A stretch of 64,000 nucleotides of DNA from Allobosea psychrotolerans (GTDB taxonomy: Bacteria; Pseudomonadota; Alphaproteobacteria; Rhizobiales; Beijerinckiaceae): contig NZ_PQFZ01000006.1 of assembly GCF_002917105.1 (NCBI RefSeq), positions 62,001 to 126,000 on the forward strand, given 5' to 3'. A program made the translations under genes and the position numbers. How positions within the stretch are numbered: the stretch's first letter is position 1; every line of letters begins with the position of its first letter. The notes under the pieces were generated by a model. It saw nothing but the letters and a program-made list of their open reading frames with translations. It was not told where the DNA came from and made no database searches. This document shows, piece by piece, positions 45,980-54,285 of this stretch.

Positions 45980-46873
45980 TCAGCGCGCGGTCGGCTTCGG
46001 CTTCTCGAAGGCCTCGGTGTAGAAAGGCCGGATATCGGCCGGAATCCACTTCTCGACCCATTTCGCGTAGAGGCCCTCGGCCTTCATCCGGTCGAGCGCG
46101 GCATCGACATAGGCAAGCCATTCCGCCTCGTTCTTGCGCACACCGACGGCGGCATCGGAAATCGCGAAGGGCTCCCCGACGAGGCGCAGGGACGGGTCCT
46201 TGGCCGCGATCACGATCAGCGTCGCCGCGTCATGGGTATAGGCGTCGCCGCGCCCCTGCTTCAGCGACTGCAAGGCGTCGGAAGCCGTGTTGAGCCTGAG
46301 GTTGTCGACCTTCGGCATGTTGTCCTCGAACCATTTCGCCTGGGTCGAGCCCTTCAGCATGATCACGATCTTGCCGGCGACATCGTCGAGCTTCTTGATC
46401 GGGCTGTCCTTGGCGACCAGCATGTCGCTGCCGCCCCAGCGATAGGGCTTCGAGAAGTCGATGACGCGGGCGCGCTCGGGCGTGACGCCAAGCGTCGCGA
46501 TCAGGAGGTCGACCTTCTTGCCGGAGAGCTGCGGGATGCGGTTCTCCGCGGTCACGCAGGTCAATTCGATCTTGTCGGGCGAGCCGAAGGCCCAGGCGGC
46601 GATCTGGATCGCCATGTCGGTCTCGACGCCGGCGAATTTGCCGGTCTCGTCCTTGTAGCCATAGGGCGGCTGGTCGCAGCGCACCCCAGCCTTGAGCAGG
46701 CCTGCGGCCTTGATCGCCGCGGGCAGCGGCGGCAGGGACTGTGCGCTCGCGAGCCCGGCGGACAAGACGGTCGCGGCAAGGGCCGCGAGCGTCGAAAGCA
46801 CCGGCAGGCGCCGGCTGTGAGACTGCATCCGGCTCTGAAACTGTGTCCAAGTCTGAAACTGAGTCATGGTCAT
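45980..46873 (-). CDS. Amino acid ABC transporter substrate-binding protein
   Basis: This is a 297-residue periplasmic receptor of the family-3 type. A signal peptide (LPVLSTLAALAATVLSAGLASA) cuts near residue 44. The mature part reads LLKAGVRCDQPPYGYKDE, FAGVETDMAIQIAAWAFG, then VTAENRIPQLSGKKVDLLIATLGVTPERA. The last is typical of general amino-acid receptors. The N-terminal region before the signal is odd: a repeat of QFQTW/QFQSR precedes MQSHSRR. The ATG is coupled to the previous gene (ATGA). The ligand is unknown. Confidence 0.92.
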   Translation of the reverse strand: MTMTQFQTWTQFQSRMQSHSRRLPVLSTLAALAATVLSAGLASAQSLPPLPAAIKAAGLLKAGVRCDQPPYGYKDETGKFAGVETDMAIQIAAWAFGSPDKIELTCVTAENRIPQLSGKKVDLLIATLGVTPERARVIDFSKPYRWGGSDMLVAKDSPIKKLDDVAGKIVIMLKGSTQAKWFEDNMPKVDNLRLNTASDALQSLKQGRGDAYTHDAATLIVIAAKDPSLRLVGEPFAISDAAVGVRKNEAEWLAYVDAALDRMKAEGLYAKWVEKWIPADIRPFYTEAFEKPKPTAR

Positions 46874-48099
46874 CCGTTATCCCTCTGATTGGGCCATTTG
46901 GCCTGTTGTTGATTCCGTTCCGACTGAGGCCGGCTCGCCGCGCCATCCGCAGCGCGGAGGCCCAAATCGTCGTCCGCTGTCCCCGTCGGGTCCCTGAAGC
47001 CCGATCCGGTCAGGACCAGCACGGCGTGGCGCCCGCCAAGCGAGCCGTCCCGCGCCAGTTCGGTGAGCGCAGCCAGTGCCGCTGCCGCCGACAGCTCGGC
47101 ATGGAAGCCGATCGCGCTAAGTCTTGCGCCGGCCGCGCGTGCCGCATCGTCGCCGACCGGGACGGCGCAGCCGCCACTCTCCCGCAAGGCCTGGACGGCC
47201 TGCCAGGTGACGGTGCTCCCGGCGATCGAGAATTGCGTGGTCTCGCCGGCAAAGTCGCCGCGATAATCCTCGCCCGCCATCACCCGCGAAAGCCGCGGGA
47301 AGGGCTCGGCCGCCACCAGCCGCGGCATGCCGCGCCCGATCTCGGCGAAGCCGAGCGACAGGCCCGAGAGCAGATCGCCGCGCGAGCAGGGAACGACGAC
47401 GAGATCGGGCATGGCGGATGCGGCGATCTCGGCGGCGACCGTCTTGTATCCCTCGATCCCGAACGGGTCGGTCCCGACCGCCGGCAGATGATAATTGGTC
47501 GCGGCGAACGCCCCCTCTGCGACGCGGATGGCGAGATGGCGCCAGCGCTCCAGGCTGTCGGCGAAGGTCACGATGCCGGCGCCATAGGCGCCGATCGCCC
47601 GGCGATAGGCGGCCGGCAGCTCATCCGTCGCCGCGATCTCGGCGGCGAGGCCGGCGCGCGCTGCGTAAGCCGCGACCGACAAGCCGCCATTGCCGCTGGA
47701 CGCGGCGACGACCAGCCGCGCGCCGCGATCCTGCGCCCGCGCCAGCAATTGCGCGCTCATGCGGTCCTTGTGCGAGCCGGTTGGGTTGCACCATTCGAGC
47801 TTCAGCGACAGCCGGCCGACGCCGACAGCCGCGGCAAGCTCCGGGACCTCGACCAAGGGCGTCCCGCCCTCGCCCAGCGAGAGCGCCTCGGGAAATGGCA
47901 GCGCGATCCCTGTCGCCGGCGCCTCTCCATCCCGCGCATAGACCAGGCGCAGATTGGAGGCGTGCCCGTCGCGCGCACAGCGTGGACAGCCACCCTCATG
48001 CGTCGCGACCGGCAAAGCCAGGTCGCAGCGCAGACAGGCCAGAGCTGTCAAACGCGGATTGCGGGCTGGGGCCAAGGCTTGGGCTGAGGGCATGACCAT
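46870..48099 (-). CDS. Threonine synthase-like PLP-dependent enzyme with N-terminal zinc ribbon
   Basis: This is a 409-residue fold-type II PLP enzyme. The N-terminus has two Cys pairs (Cys22/25 in ACLRCD and Cys38/41 in CPRC) forming a probable zinc ribbon. The PLP lysine is Lys111 in NPTGSHKDRM. The phosphate-binding loop is SSGNGG. These features match threonine synthase and related beta-replacing or beta-eliminating enzymes, but the usual thrC setting is absent. It is the first gene of the operon. Two in-frame ATGs (48099, 48093) are possible, with no clear ribosome-binding site. It may degrade the amine or amino acid released by the lyase-like protein. Confidence 0.88.
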   Translation of the reverse strand: MVMPSAQALAPARNPRLTALACLRCDLALPVATHEGGCPRCARDGHASNLRLVYARDGEAPATGIALPFPEALSLGEGGTPLVEVPELAAAVGVGRLSLKLEWCNPTGSHKDRMSAQLLARAQDRGARLVVAASSGNGGLSVAAYAARAGLAAEIAATDELPAAYRRAIGAYGAGIVTFADSLERWRHLAIRVAEGAFAATNYHLPAVGTDPFGIEGYKTVAAEIAASAMPDLVVVPCSRGDLLSGLSLGFAEIGRGMPRLVAAEPFPRLSRVMAGEDYRGDFAGETTQFSIAGSTVTWQAVQALRESGGCAVPVGDDAARAAGARLSAIGFHAELSAAAALAALTELARDGSLGGRHAVLVLTGSGFRDPTGTADDDLGLRAADGAASRPQSERNQQQAKWPNQRDNG

Positions 48100-48182
48100 G
48101 GGTAAAAAGTATTGAGGCCCGCCCCCATCTGGTCAAATCTCATTTTTTCGGGTTGCTATTCATTCTTGATATGGGGTCCGGC

Positions 48183-49079
48183 ATGAACCTGAGGCAAGTC
48201 GAGGCTTTTCGCCTCATCATGCTGCGCGGCTCGATGACAGCGGCGGCGCAGGAGCTGCACACCTCGCAACCCAGCATCAGCCGTTTGATCGCCGAACTCG
48301 AAGCCTCCACCGAGTTGCGGCTGTTCGAGCGCAAGGCTGGCCGCCTGACGCCGACCGACGAGGGGCTGACCTTCTACCGCGAGGTCGAGCGCAGCTTCCT
48401 CGGCCTGGAGAACCTGGCGCAGGCGGCCAAGGACATCCGCTTCTTCGGCACCGGGCGTCTGCGCATCGCGGCGATGCCGGCGGTGGCGCTGGGCTTCGTG
48501 CCGCGCTGCATCCGTGTCTTCAAGGAGCGCTATCCGAATGTGACGATCTCGCTGCAGATGCGCAGCGAGGCGACGGTGACGCGCTGGTCGTCCTCGCATT
48601 ATTGCGACATCGGCTTCGTCGCCAACATCGTCGGGTCGCCCTCGATCGAGGTTCGCCATCTCTACAGCCTGCCCGGCTATTGCGCCCTTCCGCCGGGACA
48701 TAGGCTGGCGAGCCGCGAGGTCATCGTCCCCGAGGATCTGGAGGGCGAATCCTTCATCTCGCTGGCGCTGGAGGACGGCGCCCGGGCGCGTGTCGACCGC
48801 GTCTTCGAGCGGCTGGGCGTCAAGCGCCAGCTCGCGCTGGAATCGCCCTTCGGGGCGACGATCTGCGCGTTGGTCGGGCAGGGCCTCGGCATCGGCATCG
48901 TCAACCCGATCGTCGCCGACGACTATCGGCATACGGGGATCACATTCCGACCGTTCAAGCCCGCGATCGTCTTCGAGGGCAATGCGCTGTTTCCGACCCA
49001 TCACGAAGCCAATGTCCTCGTCGACGGCTTCCTGCAGATCGTCCGCGACGCGTTGCGACAATACGAACCGGCGGAATGA
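48183..49079 (+). CDS. LysR-family transcriptional regulator
   Basis: This is a 298-residue LysR protein. The standard start MNLRQVEAFRLIMLRGSMTAAA at 48183 is followed by a helix-turn-helix (ELHTSQPSISRLIAELEA). The co-inducer domain has FGTGRLRIAAMPAVALGF. Alternative upstream ATGs at 48153 and 48171 would add up to ten residues. It is divergent from the operon 40890-48099, which begins 84 bp away, the classic LysR arrangement, so it likely senses the imported compound. Confidence 0.92.
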   Translation: MNLRQVEAFRLIMLRGSMTAAAQELHTSQPSISRLIAELEASTELRLFERKAGRLTPTDEGLTFYREVERSFLGLENLAQAAKDIRFFGTGRLRIAAMPAVALGFVPRCIRVFKERYPNVTISLQMRSEATVTRWSSSHYCDIGFVANIVGSPSIEVRHLYSLPGYCALPPGHRLASREVIVPEDLEGESFISLALEDGARARVDRVFERLGVKRQLALESPFGATICALVGQGLGIGIVNPIVADDYRHTGITFRPFKPAIVFEGNALFPTHHEANVLVDGFLQIVRDALRQYEPAE

Positions 49080-49112
49080 CCGCTTCACCGCGCATGGCGC
49101 GGGGCGCCCCAA

Positions 49113-50057
49113 TCAGGAAACAGGCAAGCCCGAGGGCGGCAGTCCCGCAACGCCGGCATCGGCAGCGCGCGCGAGTTCGGCGATCGCCGTGCGGACCTTG
49201 TCGGCGAGTTCCAGCGCCAGCGCCGACCGCAAGCGCCCGGTCGCCCAGACCACGCCGATATCGTATTTCAACGCCGGTGTGAACGGGCGCACCACGATAC
49301 CGCGTCCGTCGTATTCGGCCGCCGTGAACGGATCGACGATCGAGAGCCCAGCGCCGGCCGCCACCAGCGAACACGCGATCATCGACAGCGGCGTCTCGAC
49401 CCGCGTCAACCGGGTCACGCCCGCGCTCGCGAATATCGCGTCGATCCGGTAGCGCGTCTGTGTCGATTGTTCGAGCGAGACGAAAGGCTCGTCGACGAAA
49501 TCCCGCGGCCCCAGCACTGCCTTCGCCGCCAGCCTGTGACCGGCCGGAATGACCGCCACGCTCTGCACCAGCGGCAGCCATTCGACGTCGATATTGGGGA
49601 AGTCGAGCGGCCCCTGGGCAAAGCCGATATCGCAGAAACCGCTCGCGACCCACTCGACGACCTGCGACGAGATGCTGCCATAGATGGAGAGCTCGATCTC
49701 GGGCTTTTCCTTGAGGAAAATGCCGACGATACGCTGCAGGAATCCGACATTGAAGGTCGGCAGCGCCGCGATCCGCAGCCGCCCGGAGCGGCCTTCGCGC
49801 AGGTTCTTCGCCGCGCTCTCGATGCGCTCCAGGCCGACGAACTGGCGCTCGACCTCACGATAGAGCGAGAGCGCCTCGTTGGTCGGAACCAGGCGCGTGC
49901 CGCGCCGCTCGAACAGGCGCAGGCCGAGCGCATATTGCAGATCATGGATCAGCCGCGTCACCGCCGGCTGGGTGATGTGGAGCGCGCGCGACGCCGCTGT
50001 CACGCCGCCGGTGACGATCACGGCGCGAAAAGCCTCGATCTGGCGCGGATTTAGCAT
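49113..50057 (-). CDS. LysR-family transcriptional regulator
   Basis: This 314-residue LysR starts MLNPRQIEAFRAVIVTGGVTAASRAL at 50057. The helix-turn-helix continues HITQPAVTRLIHDLQY. The ligand domain shows GRSGRLRIAALPTFNVGF. The frame open to 50126 is not typical. It is divergent from the binding-protein gene at 50179 (121-bp gap), so it probably regulates that importer and the downstream oxidase cluster. It is only distantly similar to the 48183 regulator. Confidence 0.92.
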   Translation of the reverse strand: MLNPRQIEAFRAVIVTGGVTAASRALHITQPAVTRLIHDLQYALGLRLFERRGTRLVPTNEALSLYREVERQFVGLERIESAAKNLREGRSGRLRIAALPTFNVGFLQRIVGIFLKEKPEIELSIYGSISSQVVEWVASGFCDIGFAQGPLDFPNIDVEWLPLVQSVAVIPAGHRLAAKAVLGPRDFVDEPFVSLEQSTQTRYRIDAIFASAGVTRLTRVETPLSMIACSLVAAGAGLSIVDPFTAAEYDGRGIVVRPFTPALKYDIGVVWATGRLRSALALELADKVRTAIAELARAADAGVAGLPPSGLPVS

Positions 50058-50105
50058 GTGACGACCCAGCCCTCCACAGACCATAACATTTTGGCATGGA
50101 TTGAA

Positions 50106-50116
50106 CGAATCATTCG
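50106..50116. promoter_or_regulatory. Inverted repeat in the LysR/binding-protein divergent promoter
   Basis: CGAAT-C-ATTCG is a perfect inverted repeat in the gap between the LysR gene and the divergent importer operon. LysR proteins bind such symmetric sites. It lies about 63 bp before the binding-protein ATG. Confidence 0.4.
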
Positions 50117-50178
50117 ATTTGACCAAGTCGAAACTGTCGCAGACCCTCCCGCATCACTCAAAAAATGAGGAGGGGTCT

Positions 50179-51216
50179 ATGAAATTCGCTTGGGTAGGAC
50201 TGCTGCTGACCACCACGGCGCTCGGCACGGCCGGAGCGGCCATGGCGCAGCAGAAGACGTTGTTCGTCGCCGGCTATGGCGGCTCCTATGAGCAGACGAT
50301 GCGCAAGGAGGTCATTCCGGCCTTCGAGAAGCAGGCCAACGTCAAGATCGAATACGTCGCCGGCAACTCCACCGACACGCTGGCCAAGCTGCAGGCGCAG
50401 AAGGGCAACCAGCAGATCGACGTCGCCATCGTCGATGACGGCCCGGCCTATCAGGCCGTGGCGCTGGGCTTCTGCGGCACGCTGACCGACGGCCCCGTCT
50501 ACAAGGACGTCGCGCCGGTGATGAAGTTCAAGTCGAACAAGGGCGTGGGGCTCGGCCTCGTCGGCACCGGGCTGTTCTACAACAAGAAGGTCTTCGACGA
50601 GAACAAATGGCCGGCTCCGACCTCCTGGAACGATCTCAAGGCCAAGACCTACGGCAAGAAGATCGTGGTCCCGCCGATCAACAACACCTACGGCCTGCAC
50701 GCCCTCATCGCCTTCGCGCAGCTCGGCGGCGGCGGCGAGGGCAACATCGAGCCCGGCTTCAAGGCCTTCAAGGACGAGATCAACCCCAACATCGTCGCCT
50801 ATGAGCCCTCTCCGGCGAAGATGACCGAGCTCTTCCAGAACGGGCAGGCCGTGCTCGGCGTCTGGGGTTCGGGCCGCGTCAAGGCCTTCGCCGATACCGG
50901 CTTCCCGGTCGAGTTCGTCTATCCCAAGGAAGGCGGCTATGCGCTCGGCGTTGCCGCCTGCCCGATCGAGGGCTCCAAGAACGCGGCCGAGGCCAACGCC
51001 TTCATCCAGTTCATGCTCTCGCCGCCGATCCAGAAGGTGATGGCGACCGGAGCCGGCTTCGGCCCGGCCAACACCACGGTGACGCTGACGACCGCGGAGC
51101 AGAAGGGCCTGCCCTATGGCGAGGATGTGAAGAAGCTCAAGGCGGTCGATTGGGACATCGCCAACGCCAAGCGCGAGGAATGGACCAAGCGCTGGAACCG
51201 CGAGGTTGAGCGGTAA
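50179..51216 (+). CDS. PotD-type extracellular solute-binding protein
   Basis: This 345-residue periplasmic receptor has a Sec signal peptide (MKFAWVGLLLTTTALGTAGA, cut AMA-Q). Features of the spermidine/putrescine/opine receptor group are LFVAGYGGSYEQTMRKEVI, TWN-like TSWNDLKAKTYGKK and VWGSGRVKAFADTGFPV. GAGGAGGGG precedes the ATG at 50179, which fixes the start. It is the first gene of a long operon ending with RidA. Given the downstream oxidases, an opine or other secondary amine is a more likely ligand than a polyamine. Confidence 0.93.
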   Translation: MKFAWVGLLLTTTALGTAGAAMAQQKTLFVAGYGGSYEQTMRKEVIPAFEKQANVKIEYVAGNSTDTLAKLQAQKGNQQIDVAIVDDGPAYQAVALGFCGTLTDGPVYKDVAPVMKFKSNKGVGLGLVGTGLFYNKKVFDENKWPAPTSWNDLKAKTYGKKIVVPPINNTYGLHALIAFAQLGGGGEGNIEPGFKAFKDEINPNIVAYEPSPAKMTELFQNGQAVLGVWGSGRVKAFADTGFPVEFVYPKEGGYALGVAACPIEGSKNAAEANAFIQFMLSPPIQKVMATGAGFGPANTTVTLTTAEQKGLPYGEDVKKLKAVDWDIANAKREEWTKRWNREVER

Positions 51217-51225
51217 GCCACGAAG

Positions 51226-51362
51226 CCGTCATTCTCGGGCGCCGCCCTCGGGGCCGATCTTCGATCGGCCCAAGGATAAACTCCGCGGCGACCCGAGAAT
51301 CTCGTGACCTGGGCCTTCGCCCAAGCCGCACGAGATGGTCGGGGCAAGCCCGACCATGACGC
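51226..51362. repeat. Composite palindromic repeat inside the importer operon
   Basis: One unit pairs CCGTCATTCTCGGG with CCCGAGAATC (51226-51302). A second (about 51305-51362) ends with GGTCGGGGCAAGCCCGACC and TCATGACG-like arms. It fills the 177-bp gap between the binding-protein and ATPase genes. Confidence 0.75.
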
Positions 51363-51393
51363 CCGCGCTCAAGCAAAAAGCGATTCAAAACAC

Positions 51394-52437
51394 ATGTCGC
51401 ATCTCGTTCTCGAAGGGCTGGGCAAGTCCTACGGCAGCGCCGTTGCCGTCGAAGCGCTCGACCTTTCGGTCGAGCGCGGAGAGTTCGTCTCGCTGCTCGG
51501 CCCTTCCGGCTGCGGCAAGACCACGACCTTGCAGATGATCGCCGGCTTCGTGCCGGTCGACCGGGGCCGCATCCTGCTCGATGGCGGTGATCTCGTCGCC
51601 GTGCCGCCCAACAAGCGCGGGCTGGGCATCGTCTTCCAGAGCTATGCGCTGTTCCCGCATATGACGGTGGCTGAGAACATCGCCTTCGGGCTCGAGATGC
51701 GCGGGATCGACAAGGCCGAGCGCGAGACGCGCACGCTGGAGGCGATGGCGCTGGTCGGGCTGAAGGGCTTCGCCGATCGCTATCCCAAGCGCATGTCGGG
51801 CGGTCAGCAGCAGCGCGTCGCGCTTGCCCGCGCCCTGGTGATCAAGCCGGCCCTGCTCCTGCTCGACGAGCCCCTCTCCAATCTCGACGCCAAGCTGCGC
51901 GAGGAGATGCAGAGCGAGTTGCGCCAGATCCAGCGCTCGATCGGTACGACGACAATCCTGGTCACCCATGACCAGCACGAGGCGATGGCGCTGTCGGACC
52001 GCATCGTGCTGATGAACCAGGGCCGCGTCGAGCAGATCGGCGCGCCCGACGCCGTCTACGGCAAGCCCGCCAGCGCCTTCGTTGCGAGCTTCCTCGGCAA
52101 GACCAATGTCTTGCGCGGCACGGGCGACGGCAGCGGCGCGGTCAGCATCGGCGCCTTCACCCTGCCTATCCCGGGCGCGGGCACAGGCCCGGTCCAGCTC
52201 GCGGTCCGGCCGGAGCGGCTCCACCTCGCCGCAGCAGGCGCGCCCGGTTTCGAGGCACGCGTCACCAGCCGGGTCTTTCAGGGCGCGCATTGGCTGCTGA
52301 CGGCCGACAGCGCCGCCGGCCCACTCATCCTGATGCGCCATAATGACGGCCAGCCCGTCCCGGCCGAGGGCGAGACCGTGACGCTGAGCTTCGCCCCCTC
52401 GGACGCCGCGCTGCTTGCGCCGGGGGATGCGAGATGA
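51394..52437 (+). CDS. PotA-type ABC transporter ATP-binding protein
   Basis: This is a 347-residue ATPase. Walker A GPSGCGKTTTLQ is at about residue 37. The signature is MSGGQQQRVALARALV, Walker B is [13 protein letters not shown] and the His-switch is in VTHDQHEAMALSD. A TOBE-type C-terminal domain follows from about residue 235. It powers uptake of the ligand bound by the 50179 product. The start at 51394 (MSHLVLEGLGKSYG) is preferred over 51304. The next gene overlaps by ATGA. Confidence 0.95.
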   Translation: MSHLVLEGLGKSYGSAVAVEALDLSVERGEFVSLLGPSGCGKTTTLQMIAGFVPVDRGRILLDGGDLVAVPPNKRGLGIVFQSYALFPHMTVAENIAFGLEMRGIDKAERETRTLEAMALVGLKGFADRYPKRMSGGQQQRVALARALVIKPALLLLDEPLSNLDAKLREEMQSELRQIQRSIGTTTILVTHDQHEAMALSDRIVLMNQGRVEQIGAPDAVYGKPASAFVASFLGKTNVLRGTGDGSGAVSIGAFTLPIPGAGTGPVQLAVRPERLHLAAAGAPGFEARVTSRVFQGAHWLLTADSAAGPLILMRHNDGQPVPAEGETVTLSFAPSDAALLAPGDAR

Positions 52438-53300
52438 ATCGCGCCCTCTCGCAACGCGCCACGCCCTATTGGCTGACGGGACCGGCCCTGCTCGTCTTCC
52501 TCGGCCTGGTCGTCATTCCCCTGGTGATGACCGTGCTGCTCTCCTTCTACGATTGGGGCCAGTACAAGGGCATTGTGCCGGAGTTCACGCTGAAGAACTT
52601 CCACGAGATCTTCACCGATTCCTATTTCTTCGAGATCTTCCTGCGCACCTTCCGGATTGCCGTGCTGGTGACGCTGTTTTGCATGCTGATCGGCGTGCCC
52701 GAGGCCTATATCCTCAACCGCATGTCGCCGGCCTGGCGCGGCATCTGCCTGCTCGCCATCATCGGGCCGCTCCTGGTCTCGGTCGTGGCGCGCACGCTCG
52801 GCTGGGCGCTGCTCCTGGGCTCGACCGGCCTCGTCAATCAGGGACTGATGGCGGCGGGGCTGATCCACGCCCCGCTCGAATTCATGTTCACCGAAACGGG
52901 CGTGGTCGTCGCGCTGATCCATGTCCTCATCCCCTTCATGATCCTCGCCGTCTGGGCCTCGCTGCAGCGGCTCGATCCGCAGATCGAGAACGCCGCGCTC
53001 TCGCTCGGAGCGGGCCGGCTGACGATCTGGCGTCGCGTGATCCTGCCGCAGATCGTGCCCGGCATGCTGTCTGGCGGCATCATCGTCTTCGCGTTGGCGG
53101 CGAGCGCCTTCGCCTCGCCCGCGATCATCGGCGGAAGGCGGCTCAAGGTCGCCTCCACGCTCGCCTATGACGAGTTCCTGAACACGCTGAACTGGCCGCT
53201 CGGCGCGGCGGTCGCCGTGCTGCTGCTCGCAGCCCTCGTCGCCATCACCGTCGGCTCCAACCGGCTGATCGAACGCCGCTACGCACAGGTGTTCGAATGA
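52434..53300 (+). CDS. PotB-type ABC transporter permease
   Basis: This is a 288-residue inner-membrane permease. Helix 1 (GPALLVFLGLVVIPLVMTVLLSFY), NRMSPAWRGICLLAIIGPLL, and the EAA loop (ENAALSLGAGRLTIWRRVILPQIVPG) near residues 185-210 place it in the PotB/spermidine group. It overlaps the ATPase gene by ATGA. A family A repeat separates it from its partner permease. Confidence 0.94.
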   Translation: MNRALSQRATPYWLTGPALLVFLGLVVIPLVMTVLLSFYDWGQYKGIVPEFTLKNFHEIFTDSYFFEIFLRTFRIAVLVTLFCMLIGVPEAYILNRMSPAWRGICLLAIIGPLLVSVVARTLGWALLLGSTGLVNQGLMAAGLIHAPLEFMFTETGVVVALIHVLIPFMILAVWASLQRLDPQIENAALSLGAGRLTIWRRVILPQIVPGMLSGGIIVFALAASAFASPAIIGGRRLKVASTLAYDEFLNTLNWPLGAAVAVLLLAALVAITVGSNRLIERRYAQVFE

Positions 53301-53320
53301 GGCTCCGCACCAGAACCACA

Positions 53321-53443
53321 GCCCTCATCCTGAGGAGCCATTCCCGTGGGAATGGCGTCTCGAAGGATGCTCCAGGGGGCTCCGGAACCATCTGGAGCAT
53401 CCTTCGAGACGCGCCTTCGGCGCTCCTCAGGATGAGGGCTCAC
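53321..53443. repeat. Cruciform repeat, family A, copy 3, inside the importer operon
   Basis: Outer arms GCCCTCATCCTGAGGAGCC and CTCCTCAGGATGAGGGC and inner arms GCGTCTCGAAGGATGC and GCATCCTTCGAGACGC match copies 1 and 2. The CATTCCCGTGGGAATG hairpin is on the left, as in copy 2. It lies between the two permease genes. Confidence 0.92.
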
Positions 53444-53478
53444 GGAGTCGCAGCACGCCGGCTGAGAAGGTCGTTCCC

Positions 53479-54279
53479 ATGAGACGCAACGGCCCGCTCG
53501 CGCTCTGCTTCCACGCGCTCTTCGTCATCTTCATGCTGGCGCCCTTGCTGATCGTCTGCGTCGTCGCCTTCACGCCCGAGGGCTATCTCTCGCTGCCGAC
53601 GCGCGGCCCGAGCCTGCGCTGGTTCAAGGCGATCTTCGACTATCCCGAATTCATCCGCGCCTTCCGCGATTCGCTCTGGCTCGCGGCCCTGTCCTCGACG
53701 GTCGCGATCATGCTCGCCGTGCCCGCCGCGCTCGCCATCGCCCGCCACCGCTTCCCCGGTCGCGAGGCTCTGACCACGCTGTTCATGTCGCCCCTGATGG
53801 TGCCCCATGTCGTGCTCGGCATCGCCTTCCTGCGCTTCTTCACGCAGATCGGGCTGTCCGGCACCTTCCTCGGCCTGGTGCTCAGCCACATCATCGTGGT
53901 GCTGCCCTTCGCGCTGCGGCTCGTGCTTGCCGCCTCCTACGGCATCGACCAGCGCATCGAGCATGCGGCGATCTCGCTCGGCGCCGGCCATGCCACGGTG
54001 TTCCGCAGGGTGACGCTGCCCTTGATCCTGCCCGGCGTGGTCTCGGGCTGGCTGCTGGCCGCGATCAACTCCTTCGACGAGGTGACGATGACCGTCTTCA
54101 TCGCCTCGCCCGCGACCGTGACCTTGCCCGTCCGGATGTTCCTCTACATCCAGGACAATATCGATCCTCTCATCGCAGCCGTCTCGGCCTGCCTGATCGC
54201 CCTCACCGCCGGTCTCCTGATCGCGCTCGACAGGCTGTTCGGGCTCGACCGGCTGTTCGTCGGAACCGGAAAAGGCTGA
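53479..54279 (+). CDS. PotC-type ABC transporter permease
   Basis: This is a 266-residue permease with six helices (FHALFVIFMLAPLLIVCVVAF first). The EAA loop (HAAISLGAGHATVFRRVTLPLILPGVVSG) is near residues 165-193. It is the partner of the 52434 permease. The FAD oxidase gene starts 6 bp after its stop. Confidence 0.94.
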   Translation: MRRNGPLALCFHALFVIFMLAPLLIVCVVAFTPEGYLSLPTRGPSLRWFKAIFDYPEFIRAFRDSLWLAALSSTVAIMLAVPAALAIARHRFPGREALTTLFMSPLMVPHVVLGIAFLRFFTQIGLSGTFLGLVLSHIIVVLPFALRLVLAASYGIDQRIEHAAISLGAGHATVFRRVTLPLILPGVVSGWLLAAINSFDEVTMTVFIASPATVTLPVRMFLYIQDNIDPLIAAVSACLIALTAGLLIALDRLFGLDRLFVGTGKG

Positions 54280-54285
54280 ACCCAG

